Assembly: GCA_024220505.1 (NCBI GenBank)
Contig: JAKZZE010000016.1
Location: 930,001-994,000, forward strand
Source: Rhizopus arrhizus
Taxonomy: Eukaryota; Mucoromycota; Mucoromycetes; Mucorales; Rhizopodaceae
Length of the DNA stretch: 64,000 bases
Direction: 5' to 3'
Shown: positions 45,018 through 56,358 of the stretch, in pieces
Layout of the letters: each line of letters begins with the position of its first letter
Position numbering within the stretch: the first letter of the stretch is position 1
Translations under genes and position numbers: made by a program
Notes under the pieces: generated by a model
What the model was told of the DNA's origin: nothing
Databases searched by the model: none
What the model saw: the letters and a program-made list of their open reading frames with translations, nothing else

Positions 45018-46262
45018 TTATCGAAGGGGAGAGTAAGGTAAAGGTTTTAAGATGGAAGAAGTCATGTTGTTAACCAAGGGAACTAGAAAACCGATCAATC
45101 TTCTCTTCTTTACATTCTCTTTAAATTACCTGTCTTTTGAACAGTCTCTGCCCAACCTTCTGTATTCCATGCATCCTCTCTTGTCGTCTTTCGATTTTGT
45201 AAATCACTAATAAAATAAAAATAAATAAAAACAAGCAAGTTGACAGTAACGTTCATTACGGATAAGTCCACATGTGGTAAACCGTGTTTAATTCCCCGAG
45301 CTGAGTAAACCAAGCACCAACCGGTTCACAAAATTTCCTACGACAATCAAGTCCTTTTCTCCTAAAGGGTTGCGTGTGAAAAGAGATGAAAATAAACCGG
45401 GAAAAACTTACCAATACATTTCCCATTCTAATAATCTTCCAGGCTATGATTTGATGTGAGATAAGATGGTGTTGGCGGATGGAGCTTACCTTTAAAACAT
45501 ATTTACGAAGTTCATAAATATTGTTGGTTATTTTGGGAGGAGAAGTCATCCAGAATGAGAATTCGAGCATCATGTTGTTTTGACGTGAGATCAAGAGAGG
45601 AGAAAGATGACGCATGAATTCATTGTAATCCTGATAAACATCAGAACCAGATTGTTTTCTGTCGCTACCTTACCTTGTCTTGCACTAAATGTTCCATGGT
45701 ACGTTTATGACCAGGATAACCTTTATATTCCCAAATGTGTACTAATCATCTCTGAGTCACTGTATTTATCCTTTTCAACTTACCAAAAGAATCTTGCTGA
45801 CCGATTTCAACAGACCAACTTCCACATAAATGAACGTGATTTGCCGGATCATTTGCAATCTTTGGCATGTATTTTGATCTATTCAAAGCTCATAGGTATC
45901 ACTGTCACCTCTGTTTTATTTTACTTACACCAATTCTACATATTCGTCTACTTTATCTGGTTTCACATGGTGTGCTATAAAGCGAATCAGTAAATAGAAC
46001 AAGACAGTATTTCCTATTTACTTTGAAGTTCATGAACATATTTTCCTCTTGCCAACACTTTAGAATGTGTCTGGTTTTCTTCTTCTCTCGTCTTTTTTGA
46101 TCCATAAAGAACAGCTTCAAAAATTTCATTGGCTCGACTGGGCACACTTGGTTCATCCTCCTTGAGAGAAAGAGTAGGAGAAGGACAGGCAAAGGATGGA
46201 GTGGTAGATAATGAACGAAGAGGAAAGCGGGATAAAGGAACCTTCTGAATTCTCGAAAACAT
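45018..46262 (-). CDS. NIPSNAP: NIPSNAP family mitochondrial protein
   Basis: NIPSNAP proteins are mitochondrial, with two ferredoxin-like domains; in animals they act as mitophagy signals on damaged mitochondria. About nine exons. The N-terminus (MFSRIQKVPLSRFPLRSLS) is basic and amphipathic, a good presequence. Domain 1: HHVKPDKVDEYVELVSK, CGSWSVEIGQQDSFVHIWE, LISRQNNMMLEFSFW. Domain 2: YELRKYVLKPGRLLEWE, GAWFTQLGELNTVYHMW, and the final exon VPLVNNMTSSILKPLPYSPL. The last two exons are short, and the stop codon (45018-45020) is placed by in-frame splicing at TTTTCTAG. Family order and spacing match animal NIPSNAP1/2. Confidence 0.9.
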
Positions 46263-46871
46263 TTTATGGAAAGAGAGAGAAAAAAAAGGAAAAAGAAATG
46301 TGGGTACGCAAGAGGACCTTTTGTTTCTCACACACTCACACAGTGCATATAAAAAAGGTACTACAGAGTTGAATGCGTCATCCCATCTTTTTTTTTAAAC
46401 GACTGGGGAAAAGGGGGTGAATTTATAAGGTACAACATGTGATCCAATAGGAACTCGTTCTATTCATTCCCTTCTTTGCAGTTGTTTAGATCCATTGCAG
46501 GCTGGGAACAGAAAATTCATTCTCCGTGTCAAAAGCATGACGTAAAGTCTTCACCCACAAAACCTGATTACTTTATAGCTTATGGACAGTCATGGATCAA
46601 ACAGAAGGATACTTTCATCATTTGATAGTAAAAGACTGGCTTCTTTAAACCGTGTACTCAAGATTAGGATGATTATTGACAAGGAGACAATTGCAAACAT
46701 GATCAGCGTACTTTGTACAAACTAGTAGACGAAATTGTAAAATCATTATGCGTTCCTACTCTTCTCATTCGTCCGTCCATGTTTAGAGTCGGTCGTTTAA
46801 ATTTGACATTTTTTTTTTTTTGAATATAAAGATGTCATTCAACTCTTTTTTTCTTTTTTTTTTCTTTTTTA
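46263..46871. promoter_or_regulatory. Divergent promoter region, NIPSNAP / patatin lipase
   Basis: About 610 bp between divergent genes. T runs at 46810-46822 and 46844-46870 lie directly before the lipase ATG. No specific factor site is named. Confidence 0.45.
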
Positions 46872-49191
46872 ATGGCTCAAAATAGTGAAAAAGCAATAAA
46901 GAAGACGACGAATAAGATTATTAAAACAGCAGATGATTCTGGCACAAAAAGCCTGGATGATCACAAAATACCCAAACTGAAAAATTATGTAAACGAAACA
47001 CATGTATCTGATTTTCTAAAGGCACTTGCCTATGATCCTACCTCAGAGCATATATCGGCCTGGACAGATGCCTTACCAGCCGTACATCAAAATATATCAA
47101 AGAAATCGAAAAAGAGGTTGATTCGAGAAGAAGCTGCGAAACCGAATGGGTTGTCTTATTCACTCTTGCAGTATCCTCTTATGGTAACCTGTCATACCCT
47201 TCGCTTTCTTTCACTCACCCTATCCTAGTTTATCATTGGCACCATCATCTTGATCGAACTCATGGCTTATATCTCATTACGTCAAATTGTTCGTATTTGG
47301 GAAAATGTGTTTAGTTGGTAAACAATAACATGTGTACACCCCCACTGCCCTAACTTTTGGGGTTCTTAGGCGTGGCAAAAAGAAAAAGTTGCGTGATCAA
47401 CTTCGACAGTCGACCAGCTACAGAGAATGGTGTGAGGCAGCAGATAGATTGGATAGATACATGAAGAAGGATGAGTGGAAAAGGACGATCCCATTTGCTT
47501 ATTATGATTATAGGTTATTACAAAAGGTAGTAGAGCATTTGAAGATTTATAGAAAAGGTGAAACAGAAGAGGATGCGATGAAGATGATGGATGTGCTCTA
47601 TGTCTGTCTGAAACAGAACTTTGCTGGCATCGAAAACGTTCAACTCTACAGCCATACTTATTTAGGGACCAAGGTGTTGATTGAGGAATATGTCGAAGAA
47701 GGTAAAAAAAAAGAGAGAGATACCGAATGGATATTGACATAGATTAGTGACAAGATCGATTGAGGCTCTTGTGAAGAATCCACATATTCCACTACACGAA
47801 AAGAGCTTGGCCTTCAAACTGTATTCTAAAAACTATGGTCGATCCGCCTTTTGTTTATCGGGTGGTGCAGGCTTTGGCTATTATCATCTGGGTGTCATTC
47901 GTGCCCTACTCGACCGTGGACTGCTGCCGTCGATCATCACAGGCACATCCGCCGGTTCGCTGATGGGCGCGATTGTCTGTACGAGATCGAATGAGGAGCT
48001 GGACGAGATCCTGAACCCTCAGCTGGCCGAACGGATTCGTATCTGTTCCGAGAGTTGGAGTACGATGCTTTTGAGGTTTTTCAATAAAGGAGCCCTGTTT
48101 GATCCCCAGAGATGGTGTCGTGAGGCCATGTGGTTTTGTAATGGATCCTTGACGTTCAAGGAAGCCTATGAAAAGACGGGTCGTATTTTTAATGTGTCTG
48201 TTATTCCCTATGATCCTCACTCACCGCCCAAGTTGCTCAATTACATGACCGCACCGGATTGCGTCATCTGGAGCGCCGTGCTGGCTTCAGCTGCTATTCC
48301 AGGAGTAAGTGTGAAAAAGACCAGAGCCGAGGACTGATTCCCCTTTAGATCTTACCGCCCGTGGTCCTCATGCAAAAAAAGCCCAGGTCAGAGCACCTGA
48401 TTCCTTACAACTATGGCCACAAGTTCAAAGACGGCAGCTTACGTACCGATATCCCTACACTTGCACTCAACACTCAATTCAATGTGAACTATACCATCGT
48501 CAGTCAAGTCAACCCGCACGTTCACCTCTTTTTCTATGCCAACCAAGGCAGTCCAGGTAGACCTGTCACACATCGTCAAGGTACCGGATGGCGTGGTGGA
48601 TTCTTGGCGTCGACCATCGAACAATTACTCAAGCTGGATTTGACAAAATGGATGAAGGTCATTCGACATCTCAAGCTGCTACCTACGATTCATGATCAAG
48701 ACTGGAGTTCTGTCTTTTTACAGAAATTTGATGGCAATGTCACTATTCTGGTAAGTGAATAAGGAAAAAGGGGGGGGAGGATGAGATTGATAGATTGTGT
48801 ATAGCCAAAGACAGGTATCACCGATTGGTTATATACCATAGCAGATCCAGATCAGTCAAGACTAAAGAAATTGATGAACATTGGTCAATTGCGTACCTGG
48901 CCTACGGTATCCATGATATCCAATCGGATGAGGATCGAGACAGCCATCGAAATGTGTCGCAAGACGTTGAGGAAACATGAGGGTCAGATGAGTGATGCGG
49001 GTAGTGAAGATGAATCGACCTTTTTGAACCGTCGTTCGAGTATGCAAGATGGTGAAAGGCGTCAATTCATGGCCCAATTTAATGATACTGAAGCATTAAA
49101 CAAGGGTGATGTCCAGGGAGTGGTTGGAGGAGAAATAGGAGAAAAGGAATGGCTTGATCATTCCGTGTTGAAGGATTCAGATGAAGAATAA
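46872..49191 (+). CDS. Patatin-like lipase with DUF3336 (Tgl3/4/5, SDP1 family)
   Basis: Serine-Asp dyad lipase of the lipid-droplet triacylglycerol lipase family. Seven or so exons. Residues 1-100 are polar and basic; a hydrophobic segment follows (FIIGTIILIELMAYISL). DUF3336 spans the block with YREWCEAADRLDRYM. The patatin domain has the oxyanion loop SGGAGFGYYHLGV, the nucleophile in GTSAGSLMGA and the Asp in DGSLRTDIP. Near the end are TWPTVSMISNRMRIETA and an acidic tail with a phosphorylation-prone stretch. The intron at about 47702-47749 ends at a TAG chosen because it restores EEVTRSIEALV. Whether it corresponds to Tgl3, Tgl4 or Tgl5 cannot be told from sequence alone. Confidence 0.9.
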
Positions 49192-49528
49192 ATTGGTATC
49201 CAGGTTACTTGGCCTTTGCTTTTCTTTTGTAACACCGATTTTGTATGACCATCGTTTTTTCTCCGCGTGTTTTGAATGCATGTTGAATGTCAGTGAAAAA
49301 GTGCATGAAAAAAAAGGGGGGAGCTTAAAGAAAGAGAGGGGAAAGTATTAAATCTATTGTTCTCATAAAAGAAGAAGGGGGAGAGAAGAGAGTGATCAAT
49401 TTGACTCTATAAAAAATAAGGAGGATTGAACAACCGCCCTTCTTCGATCTCCTATAAACCCATTGGGAAAATCTTGTGTATTGAGAAAAAAAAAATTTCT
49501 TTTTCTTTTTCTTTTTATATTCAAATTC
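49192..49528. other. Short intergenic region
   Basis: About 340 bp between lipase stop and the ankyrin gene, purine-rich at 49300-49395, with T runs before the next ATG. Both UTRs and a compact promoter must fit here. Confidence 0.45.
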
Positions 49529-51041
49529 ATGGACATTAATGACATACAACGTATACAACTATCTAATTCAAAGGAAAATATAACAACTCTTGTGGACCGT
49601 ATTGATGATGAAGAATTAAAAAAAGCCATTCAGCAAGCGTTCAATCGACTTGTTTCAGATCATGATCATATTGTACACACGCTTCAGCAAGACTTTGCCA
49701 GTTTAGAAGAAGTCCATCAAAGACGATACGAAAAGGCAGTCAGAGAGATGCAATTCTTTAAGAGAAAATATGATAAAATCGTGTTGGAATTGAGCACAAA
49801 ACAGACCGACTATGATTTACCGCCCTTACCACCTGTGCCCAATTCGCCTTGTTCGGCCGAGATGATGAAAAGTCGACATCTTTCCCGGTCCTCGTCTTCA
49901 TCGACTTCCTCTTCCTCTTCTTTTGTCTTTGAATTGCCTCCTGTGCCTCCTCGTATACGACAGAATTCGACAGTGTGTCTCAGTGAAGTGACGGTAGAAA
50001 AGGTCAGAAAGAGTTCTTGGTCGACGACGACCAGCAGTCAGAGCTCGATCATCCAACAACGTAAAGTGGATCCCATCATGTTTGGTGGATCGGATGCATT
50101 ATGGCACACGATCGCTAATAGTAAACCGATTGACCCAACGCTAGAAAAGATGATTAGGTAAAACTTCAGACGGAGCAGACAGGGTCGAGTTGAATAACAC
50201 CCTTTATAGTAATTTCTTACGAAGAGGTGGATCTCCTAATACAGGTAAACAATCACCCAGTTTCAAGTCAATCCAATATGGTTATGGTATGCTGCATGCC
50301 ATGGTAGCCATCAAAGCAAGTGCCTGTATGGATCTACTGATTCAACACGGTGCCAATCCAAACGCACTCACCCTAAGTGGTCTAGAAGAAGATCGGTTGA
50401 CACCTGCCTATTTGGCCGCAAGCATGGGCTGGCTCCCAGGCTTGCAAAGCTTGATAGAGGCCGGAGCGGATCTGATGGCAGCCAGAGGACCCAAGAATAA
50501 GACAGCTCTTCAGGCAGCTGCTGAGCACTGTCATGTCTCTGTGGTCGAATACATCATTTCAGTCACCCCCGTCAGATATCACACACAACTGGATGCCACA
50601 GGTAAGTCCCCTCCCTGTTTTACACACACAACCTCCATAACACGTGATTCTCCAGGTGCCAATGTTTTGCACTATGCGGCTGCGTCAGGTCATGCTGATC
50701 TTGTGGCTTATCTTGTCCAAACATGTCAACTACCGGTAGATCAAGCAGACATGAGAGGAGAGACGGCATTACACTGGGCATCAAAACTTGGTCATTTGGA
50801 GGTAGCTTCGTTATTGATTGAAAGGTGTGGTAGTGACTTTAATTGTTATATACCTCGAAAAGTGAATACACCCTTTGATTTAGCTAAAGCGGGTAATCAC
50901 AAACGATTGATGGATTATTATAAAAAGATTGGTGCACTGACAGCTAAAAAGATGGATAAGAAAAGAGAAGAAGAATTAGAAAAGGAAGTACCTATTCATT
51001 TGGAATCTGCTTTATTCAAAAATGGTTTATTTGAGTTTTAA
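49529..51041 (+). CDS. Ankyrin-repeat protein with N-terminal coiled coil
   Basis: Three exons; introns at 50159-50209 and 50602-50655. Residues 1-90 form a coiled coil (EELKKAIQQAFNRLVSDHDH, RRYEKAVREMQFFKRKYDK). A Pro/Ser-rich linker with LPPLPPVPNSP and LPPVPPRIRQ offers SH3 or WW ligand motifs, with poly-Ser between. The C-terminal half carries ankyrin repeats: GMLHAMVAIKASACMDLL, DRLTPAYLAASMGW, KTALQAAAEHCHVSV, ANVLHYAAASGHADLVAYL and ETALHWASKLGHLEVA. The start at 49529 is chosen over an upstream in-frame codon because the latter would add a T-tract-encoded poly-Phe/Leu stretch. Partner unknown; likely a signalling scaffold. Confidence 0.85.
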
Positions 51042-51411
51042 AATAATGTTGCCTCCCCCCCGAAAACTTAATCATCACAAATAAAAACTTTCTTTTTCAT
51101 CCATCAAGGGTGGCAAATAGACATGACAACTGGCCCTGTCGGAATACGGGTTCCGATAGTAAACGTTGCTACAAACAAATAACAACAAGAATAAAGTAAA
51201 AAAAAAAGTTTCATTTCCTTCAAACTCAGTTTCCACGGTAACTCTTATTAAAGAACGTGATATGTTATTTTTGCTGTTTCACATACTTTCTTCTTTTCTC
51301 CCTATCTTCCCCTTCCCTCCAACCCCCCCTTCTTCCCTTTCTTATTCTCTCTCTCTCTCTTTCTCTCTCACTCTCTTTTTTTTTTCTCCTTTCCCTTCTT
51401 TTTTTTTATAA
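51042..51411. other. Intergenic, CT-rich leader
   Basis: About 370 bp. From 51290 to 51411 the plus strand is almost pure pyrimidine (CT repeats and T runs) directly before the kinase ATG, a likely core promoter or leader. Confidence 0.5.
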
Positions 51412-53697
51412 ATGGTACTTGGAGTTAGTAATCCTTTTCGGTCAAAGTGGAAACATAAATCAACAACAATTGAAATAAAAGATGAGCATGACAACAGCAA
51501 AGGAAAGAAAAAGGAAGTACCTTTCAATTCAGATAGTTTATTAAATGGTATTGGTGATTACATATTTCAGTCTCCTTTGGGAGATGGAAAGTTTAGTAAA
51601 GTGATGTTAGCCAAACATTATTTTTCAGGAGAATTAGTGGCAATTAAGGTATTTGATATGAGATGTATCCAAGGTAACTCATCAGTAAAGAGTAGATGAT
51701 CAATAAAAGAGCACATGAATACCGTGTCATGTCGAGACTTGTGCGTGAAATTTATTTAATGGAAGTGTTGGATCATGAAAATATAGTTCGATTAAAAGAA
51801 ACGATAGAGACAGCCGATGCACTTTATCTTGTGATGGAATACATTCAAGGACATAATTTAGAAGAATATTTAAAGTCTTTAGATAAAGGATCTCTTTCTG
51901 AACATCAAGCAAGACTTGTCTTTCGTCAGCTAGTCAAAGCAGTCGATCACTGTCATTCAAAGTGGGTTGTACACCGAGATTTAAAAGTAAATGAGATCTT
52001 TTTTATTCTTGGCTCATTCTCATCCTCCTATAGGCACCCAATATCTTGTTAACAAATGATCATCAAGTCAAATTGGCTGATTTTGGTTTAGGCAACAGAT
52101 TTGGTTTACATCGTCTGAATACAATTTGTGGTAAAATTCAATTTGTGTGTACTCATCTCACTCCATCACTCATACCTCTTTTATTCAAGGTTCCATGTTG
52201 TACTATAGTCCAGAGATTATAAGTGCAAGAGCTTATGTAGGACCAGAAGTAGATTGTTGGTGTTTAGGTATCATTTTGTTTAGGATGACAGCGGGTTATG
52301 AACCATTTGCACATGCCAAGAGTAAGTTTACTGTATGATTCACAGTCATTCTGATGTTTGTGTTGATAGCGGTATCTGAACTCAAAAAGTATGTGATTGG
52401 AAGACATTACAAGATACCTTCTCATCTGAGTATTGAATTACAGCACACAATACAAAAATGTCTATCGATTGAAAAATACGATAGACTTTGTCTTAGATCA
52501 TGTCTTGCTAATGATCCTTGGTTGAATGATGACGGAAAATTAAAAGATGTGTTTGAGGATAAGAATAAGTTGTATCATGCAATAGAAGCAACCGAGGCTT
52601 ATGCTCTTTCGGGTAAAACCGAGGATAAAGCCAAACTTCAACTTGCTTCTAAAAATACAAAGACAGTATGTAAACACGATTTAGAAGATGAAAGAAGGAG
52701 AACAAAGGGAATACCTAAAACGATTATTTATCACATCACAAACCCATCGACTTATTTCACTGGACCTGCGCCTCATTCTAGTAAATTACCCATCGACTTG
52801 GACGCACAATCCGTCGTTCGATCTCAACTTCATCAATCTATCTTGGTCAACCTTCAACAGATTCAACTACAGTCTGTGACCGAGCTCAAGTCACCCATCA
52901 GCCATTTGATTCGTAAACTAAAGCAACATGAAGAATTAAGAAAGACATCATCTGCATTAAGTTTATCTCAAATATACCAACGTGTGACAAAGGATCACAC
53001 GAGTTATTATACCCTTCAATGTAAAACAAACAGTGAATCATCCCATACTGTCTTCTCGAGTTCATCTACCACATCATCCACACTGATCAATACACATGAA
53101 AATGAAGAAGAAATGATCAAAATGATTCGATTGATTTGTGAATTATTAGGCATCACTTTTTATCAGCAACATCAACATCAATTAGTTTGTTTATTGACCC
53201 TTCGTAATTTCAAAAAACCTACTCAACCTACAGCCACACCCAGTAGTTCATCTCTCTTTCGATCCAAATTATTCAATTCAAACGATAGACTGTCTGAAAT
53301 GCACAGACAACAAGCTATTTCTTCATTCGCCAGTAGTGTTCAATCTACCAATCCAAGCTCTTTTATGCATCATCATCGTCAGAACGGATGGTGGTCACGT
53401 CAAGTACAACGACTGTCTTCTAATCCTTCTTTACTGAAAAAGAAGGGAGGTCATAACAACAGTCATGATTTACTTTCGATGGGAAGATTAACTCAGGAAC
53501 AACAAATGAGACAACAATCCAATGAGAATGATGAAGAAGATGATGGTTATGTGATATTGACGATTGATGTACTTTCTGTGGAATCAACAGAGATTGTGGC
53601 TGTAAGATATTCAAAGGTGAAAGGGTCCAACAAGGTATTCAAGTTGGCCAAGGGATGGATTCAAATGATTTTAAAATCTTCAAAAAACAACCTATAA
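51412..53697 (+). CDS. Ser/Thr protein kinase, AMPK/MARK-like with KA1 domain
   Basis: Five or so exons. Kinase domain: Gly loop GDGKFSKVMLAKH, catalytic Lys in VAIKVF, HRDLKAPN, ADFGLGNRF and an activation loop LNTICGSMLYYSPE, in which the Thr matches the LKB1/Elm1-type phosphosite of AMPK-related kinases and APE has become SPE. The F-helix region reads EVDCWCLGIILFRM instead of the usual D-x-W-S. A long Ser-rich, low-complexity linker follows (SLSQIYQRVTKDHTSYY), then a KA1-like domain: MIKMIRLICELLGITF ... VILTIDVLSVESTEIVAVRY ... KLAKGWIQMIL. KA1 domains bind acidic phospholipids and target such kinases to membranes. Closest in style to Kin1/MARK; exact orthology is not resolved. Confidence 0.88.
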
Positions 53698-53742
53698 TCT
53701 CTCTTGTATTATTTTATTTTTTTTATTTTTGTATTAAAACTG

Positions 53743-54006
53743 TTAAATTCCTTCATTCAAAGGTCCTTCAGTATCACCTTCATAACCAGAAGAAGGTGTA
53801 GGTATTTCATCTTGTTTTATGAATGCTGCTGTAGACTGTCTCGTCGGATTATTATGTTTTCTTCTCGTAACATAATGATGCTTTCTCTTTTCTCCCATTT
53901 GCTCTATTTGATTTTCTTCTGCCATAGAGGATTCAGAGGCTTCCATACCAGATTCATAATCATCTACCTTATTCACATTGTTTCTCAAGGGTGAAGTATT
54001 CTCCAT
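53743..54006 (-). CDS. Small acidic hypothetical protein
   Basis: 87 residues starting MENTSPLRNNVNKVDDYE. Composition is polar, with a basic patch (GEKRKHHYVTRRKHNN) and IPTPSSGYEGDTEGP. No domain; probably disordered. It converges with the kinase (45 bp between stops). The T runs before its ATG on the minus strand (54016-54031) resemble the leaders of other genes here, which supports expression. It could be a lineage-specific gene. Confidence 0.45.
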   Translation of the reverse strand: MENTSPLRNNVNKVDDYESGMEASESSMAEENQIEQMGEKRKHHYVTRRKHNNPTRQSTAAFIKQDEIPTPSSGYEGDTEGPLNEGI

Positions 54007-54338
54007 TTTGTCAATTAAAAAAAAAAAAAAACAGTAAAAAAAAGAGAGGGATTATGCATCCATTGGATTTTAATTTTGAGAGAATTAGTCTATGTGACGA
54101 CGACGTCATGACCTTTCTCTTGTCAATCAATCACATCTTTGGTGATTTTTGTCTTGTACAATCAAGATCGTTCCTGACCAGGACTTGTCCATGATCACAG
54201 CAAGGTCAACTCTTGATATGAAATAGAAAGAAAAGGAAACAAAAAAAAGGGAAGGTTTGGTTTGATTGGCTTATAAAATACATTCATGCGGGAAAAAATA
54301 TGAAACACAGGGTTGGGATGAAAAAAAATATAGATTTA

Positions 54339-54608
54339 TTAAACAAGTGTTTCATAACGTGCGTTATGTTCAAGACGATTACTAAAGAGGCTATAGACAA
54401 GCATTAATAAATGAATTCCTTGATAACAATACACTTACAAGTAGAGAATCAAACCAACGATAGGAAAGAAAAAGACTAAAAGGGACCAACCTAGTTTACC
54501 AGAGATAGCACGATTTGAGTTCATGACTTCAAAGATAACAATCAGGTCAAGTATCAAGATGATAAGACCAACAATACCACCACTGTAAGAAAGCATATTA
54601 TCGAGCAT
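54339..54608 (-). CDS. Small membrane protein with PLDc_N-type domain
   Basis: Two exons (54439-54608, 54339-54390) give 73 residues. Two spans: GGIVGLIILILDLIVIFEVM and GWSLLVFFFPIVGLILYFLF, joined by NSNRAISGKL, the layout of the phospholipase D N-terminal (PLDc_N) membrane module, which is often found alone. The short tail NRLEHNARYETLV is polar. No enzymatic residues. Function unknown. Confidence 0.75.
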
Positions 54609-54709
54609 TTTGTATTATAAAAGGTTAGAGAGAAAGAGAGAGAAAAAATAAAAAAAAAAATCATGTCTGTATTTTTTTATTTTTTGATTGAATGTGACGT
54701 CTACACTCT

Positions 54710-55556
54710 TTATTCAAATCGACAGCGTTCAATGCGTACAGTATCTTTTGGACTGTAAAAAGAGAGGTTAACAGGGTATGACCGCCGTATTTTTATGCTT
54801 ACCGATCATTTGCATCTGTTTTAACCAAGCCCATTCTTTTCACAACATTCATCCCATCACTGACTCTACCAAAGATAGTATGTTTACCATCTAACCATGG
54901 TGTGGGTGCCAGTGTGATAAAGAACTAGAAATGAGTGCAAATAAGAACATGCTTTTTTATTCAACCAGCAACTTACTTGAGATCCATTTGTATTAGGTCC
55001 TGCATTAGCCATACTAAGAATACCTGCACCTGTATGTTGAAGGCCTGGATTGATTTCATCTGCAAATCTTTCTCCATAAATTGAAGTTCCTCCACGTCCT
55101 GTGCCTGTTGGGTCACCACCTAATCACCTCCCCTATTTAGTCTTCTCTTTTATTTATTGCCCATCCTTTCTTTTCTACCTTGAATCATAAAGTCCTATTA
55201 TTATTTCATGTAAAAAAGTCAATCGTTCATCGTTTTGAATAATAATAAAAAGCTTACTGCAATAACACGATGAAACTAAAGAAATAATCAGTACTTGACC
55301 CATCTCCATCATCCCATCCCACTTACGCTCACACCGTCATAATATCCTCTTTTTGCCTGTAAAGAAATGAATCAGTGTACTCTTTTGAATTTTGTAGTCA
55401 TTACGAGTTCATAAAAGTTTTTACACGTTCTATATAAAATGTTGGTTTATAAATCATATTGAACATCAAAACAAACCTTGGTGCATGATCCCAATAGAGT
55501 TCAATATGGATTGAACCCATGGAGGTATCAAGAATCACATCCTCTCTTTCACTCAT
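54710..55556 (-). CDS. PPIL1: Peptidyl-prolyl isomerase, PPIL1-type cyclophilin
   Basis: Cyclophilin of the spliceosome (binds SKIP/Prp45) that isomerises X-Pro bonds. Eight exons, four of them tiny: 55477-55556, 55405-55429, 55327-55356, 55258-55275, 55179-55194, one from 55119, and two more. Product begins [17 protein letters not shown] and contains [56 protein letters not shown] and [12 protein letters not shown]. Active-site Arg (FHR), Phe/Met/Gln (FMIQGG) and Trp (WLDGKH) are all present. About 160 residues, no targeting signal or extra domain, matching human PPIL1 and fission-yeast Cyp1. Confidence 0.94.
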
Positions 55557-56358
55557 TTTAAAAATAAAAATGTTTCAAGAAAAAAAAAAAAAGGGTTTAA
55601 AGCACAGACTAGTGTCTATTTTTTTTTTAAAAAAAAAAAGAGAGCAAGCGGGAAACTAACAAGCAATAGGACAGAGATAAATTCGTTCTATAGAAACCAT
55701 GATCATCATAGGGTTTAAATAGTCACTAAGCTTGTGCTAATGTAAATAATTTTACACCTTATCAAGAGTAGTAAATTCAATTGCTTGATATAAAATTTAA
55801 GATTTCATCTTTATGGTTAATAAAAAAAAAGTAGATGGTTCTTTTGGACTCGAGTAAAGTGATTGGTAGATTGTAAAGTAATCCATTTTAGATAAACCAA
55901 AGAAAAAGATCGTTCAAAACGCGTATTTCAAAGTGTAAGCTAAAATGAAAACAGAAAAAACTTCTTTTTTTTAAAAAAAACAAGTATCATTGTTAGTATC
56001 GAATCTTTTAAGAAAAGCAAAGAAAGTATTCGCTGTGACAAGATTGGAATGGAGAGGGTTTGCATAGTGGATTTACTTGTAAGATTCTGGATATAAAATC
56101 AAAGTTTACAACATCTTGGATCTAAAGAGGGGAGGTGATACACTGTATCTACGTTTGCTTGTAACAAGTGACCACCAGACCTTGTAAAGTAGATGAATCT
56201 TTTAAGCTCAAACGCGAATTACTTACAAACAAAAGGGATGCAATAAAAATCGATAGCTTCAAAGGACTTGACCCTTGCTGAATTTGTAAGGAATTCAAAA
56301 GATGCTTTATGCAAATAAAGATGTCCTTTTTATAGAATGGTAACTAAAGCTGTAAAGA
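55557..56358. other. Intergenic, no supported gene
   Basis: AT-rich; A and T runs at 55579-55593 and 55619-55640 lie at the PPIL1 start. Nothing recognisable until the transposon remnant. Confidence 0.4.

Noticed and set aside
49463..49528. Upstream in-frame start for the ankyrin protein
   Set aside because: It would add a poly-Phe/Leu stretch encoded by the T tract; the ATG at 49529 gives a normal N-terminus.
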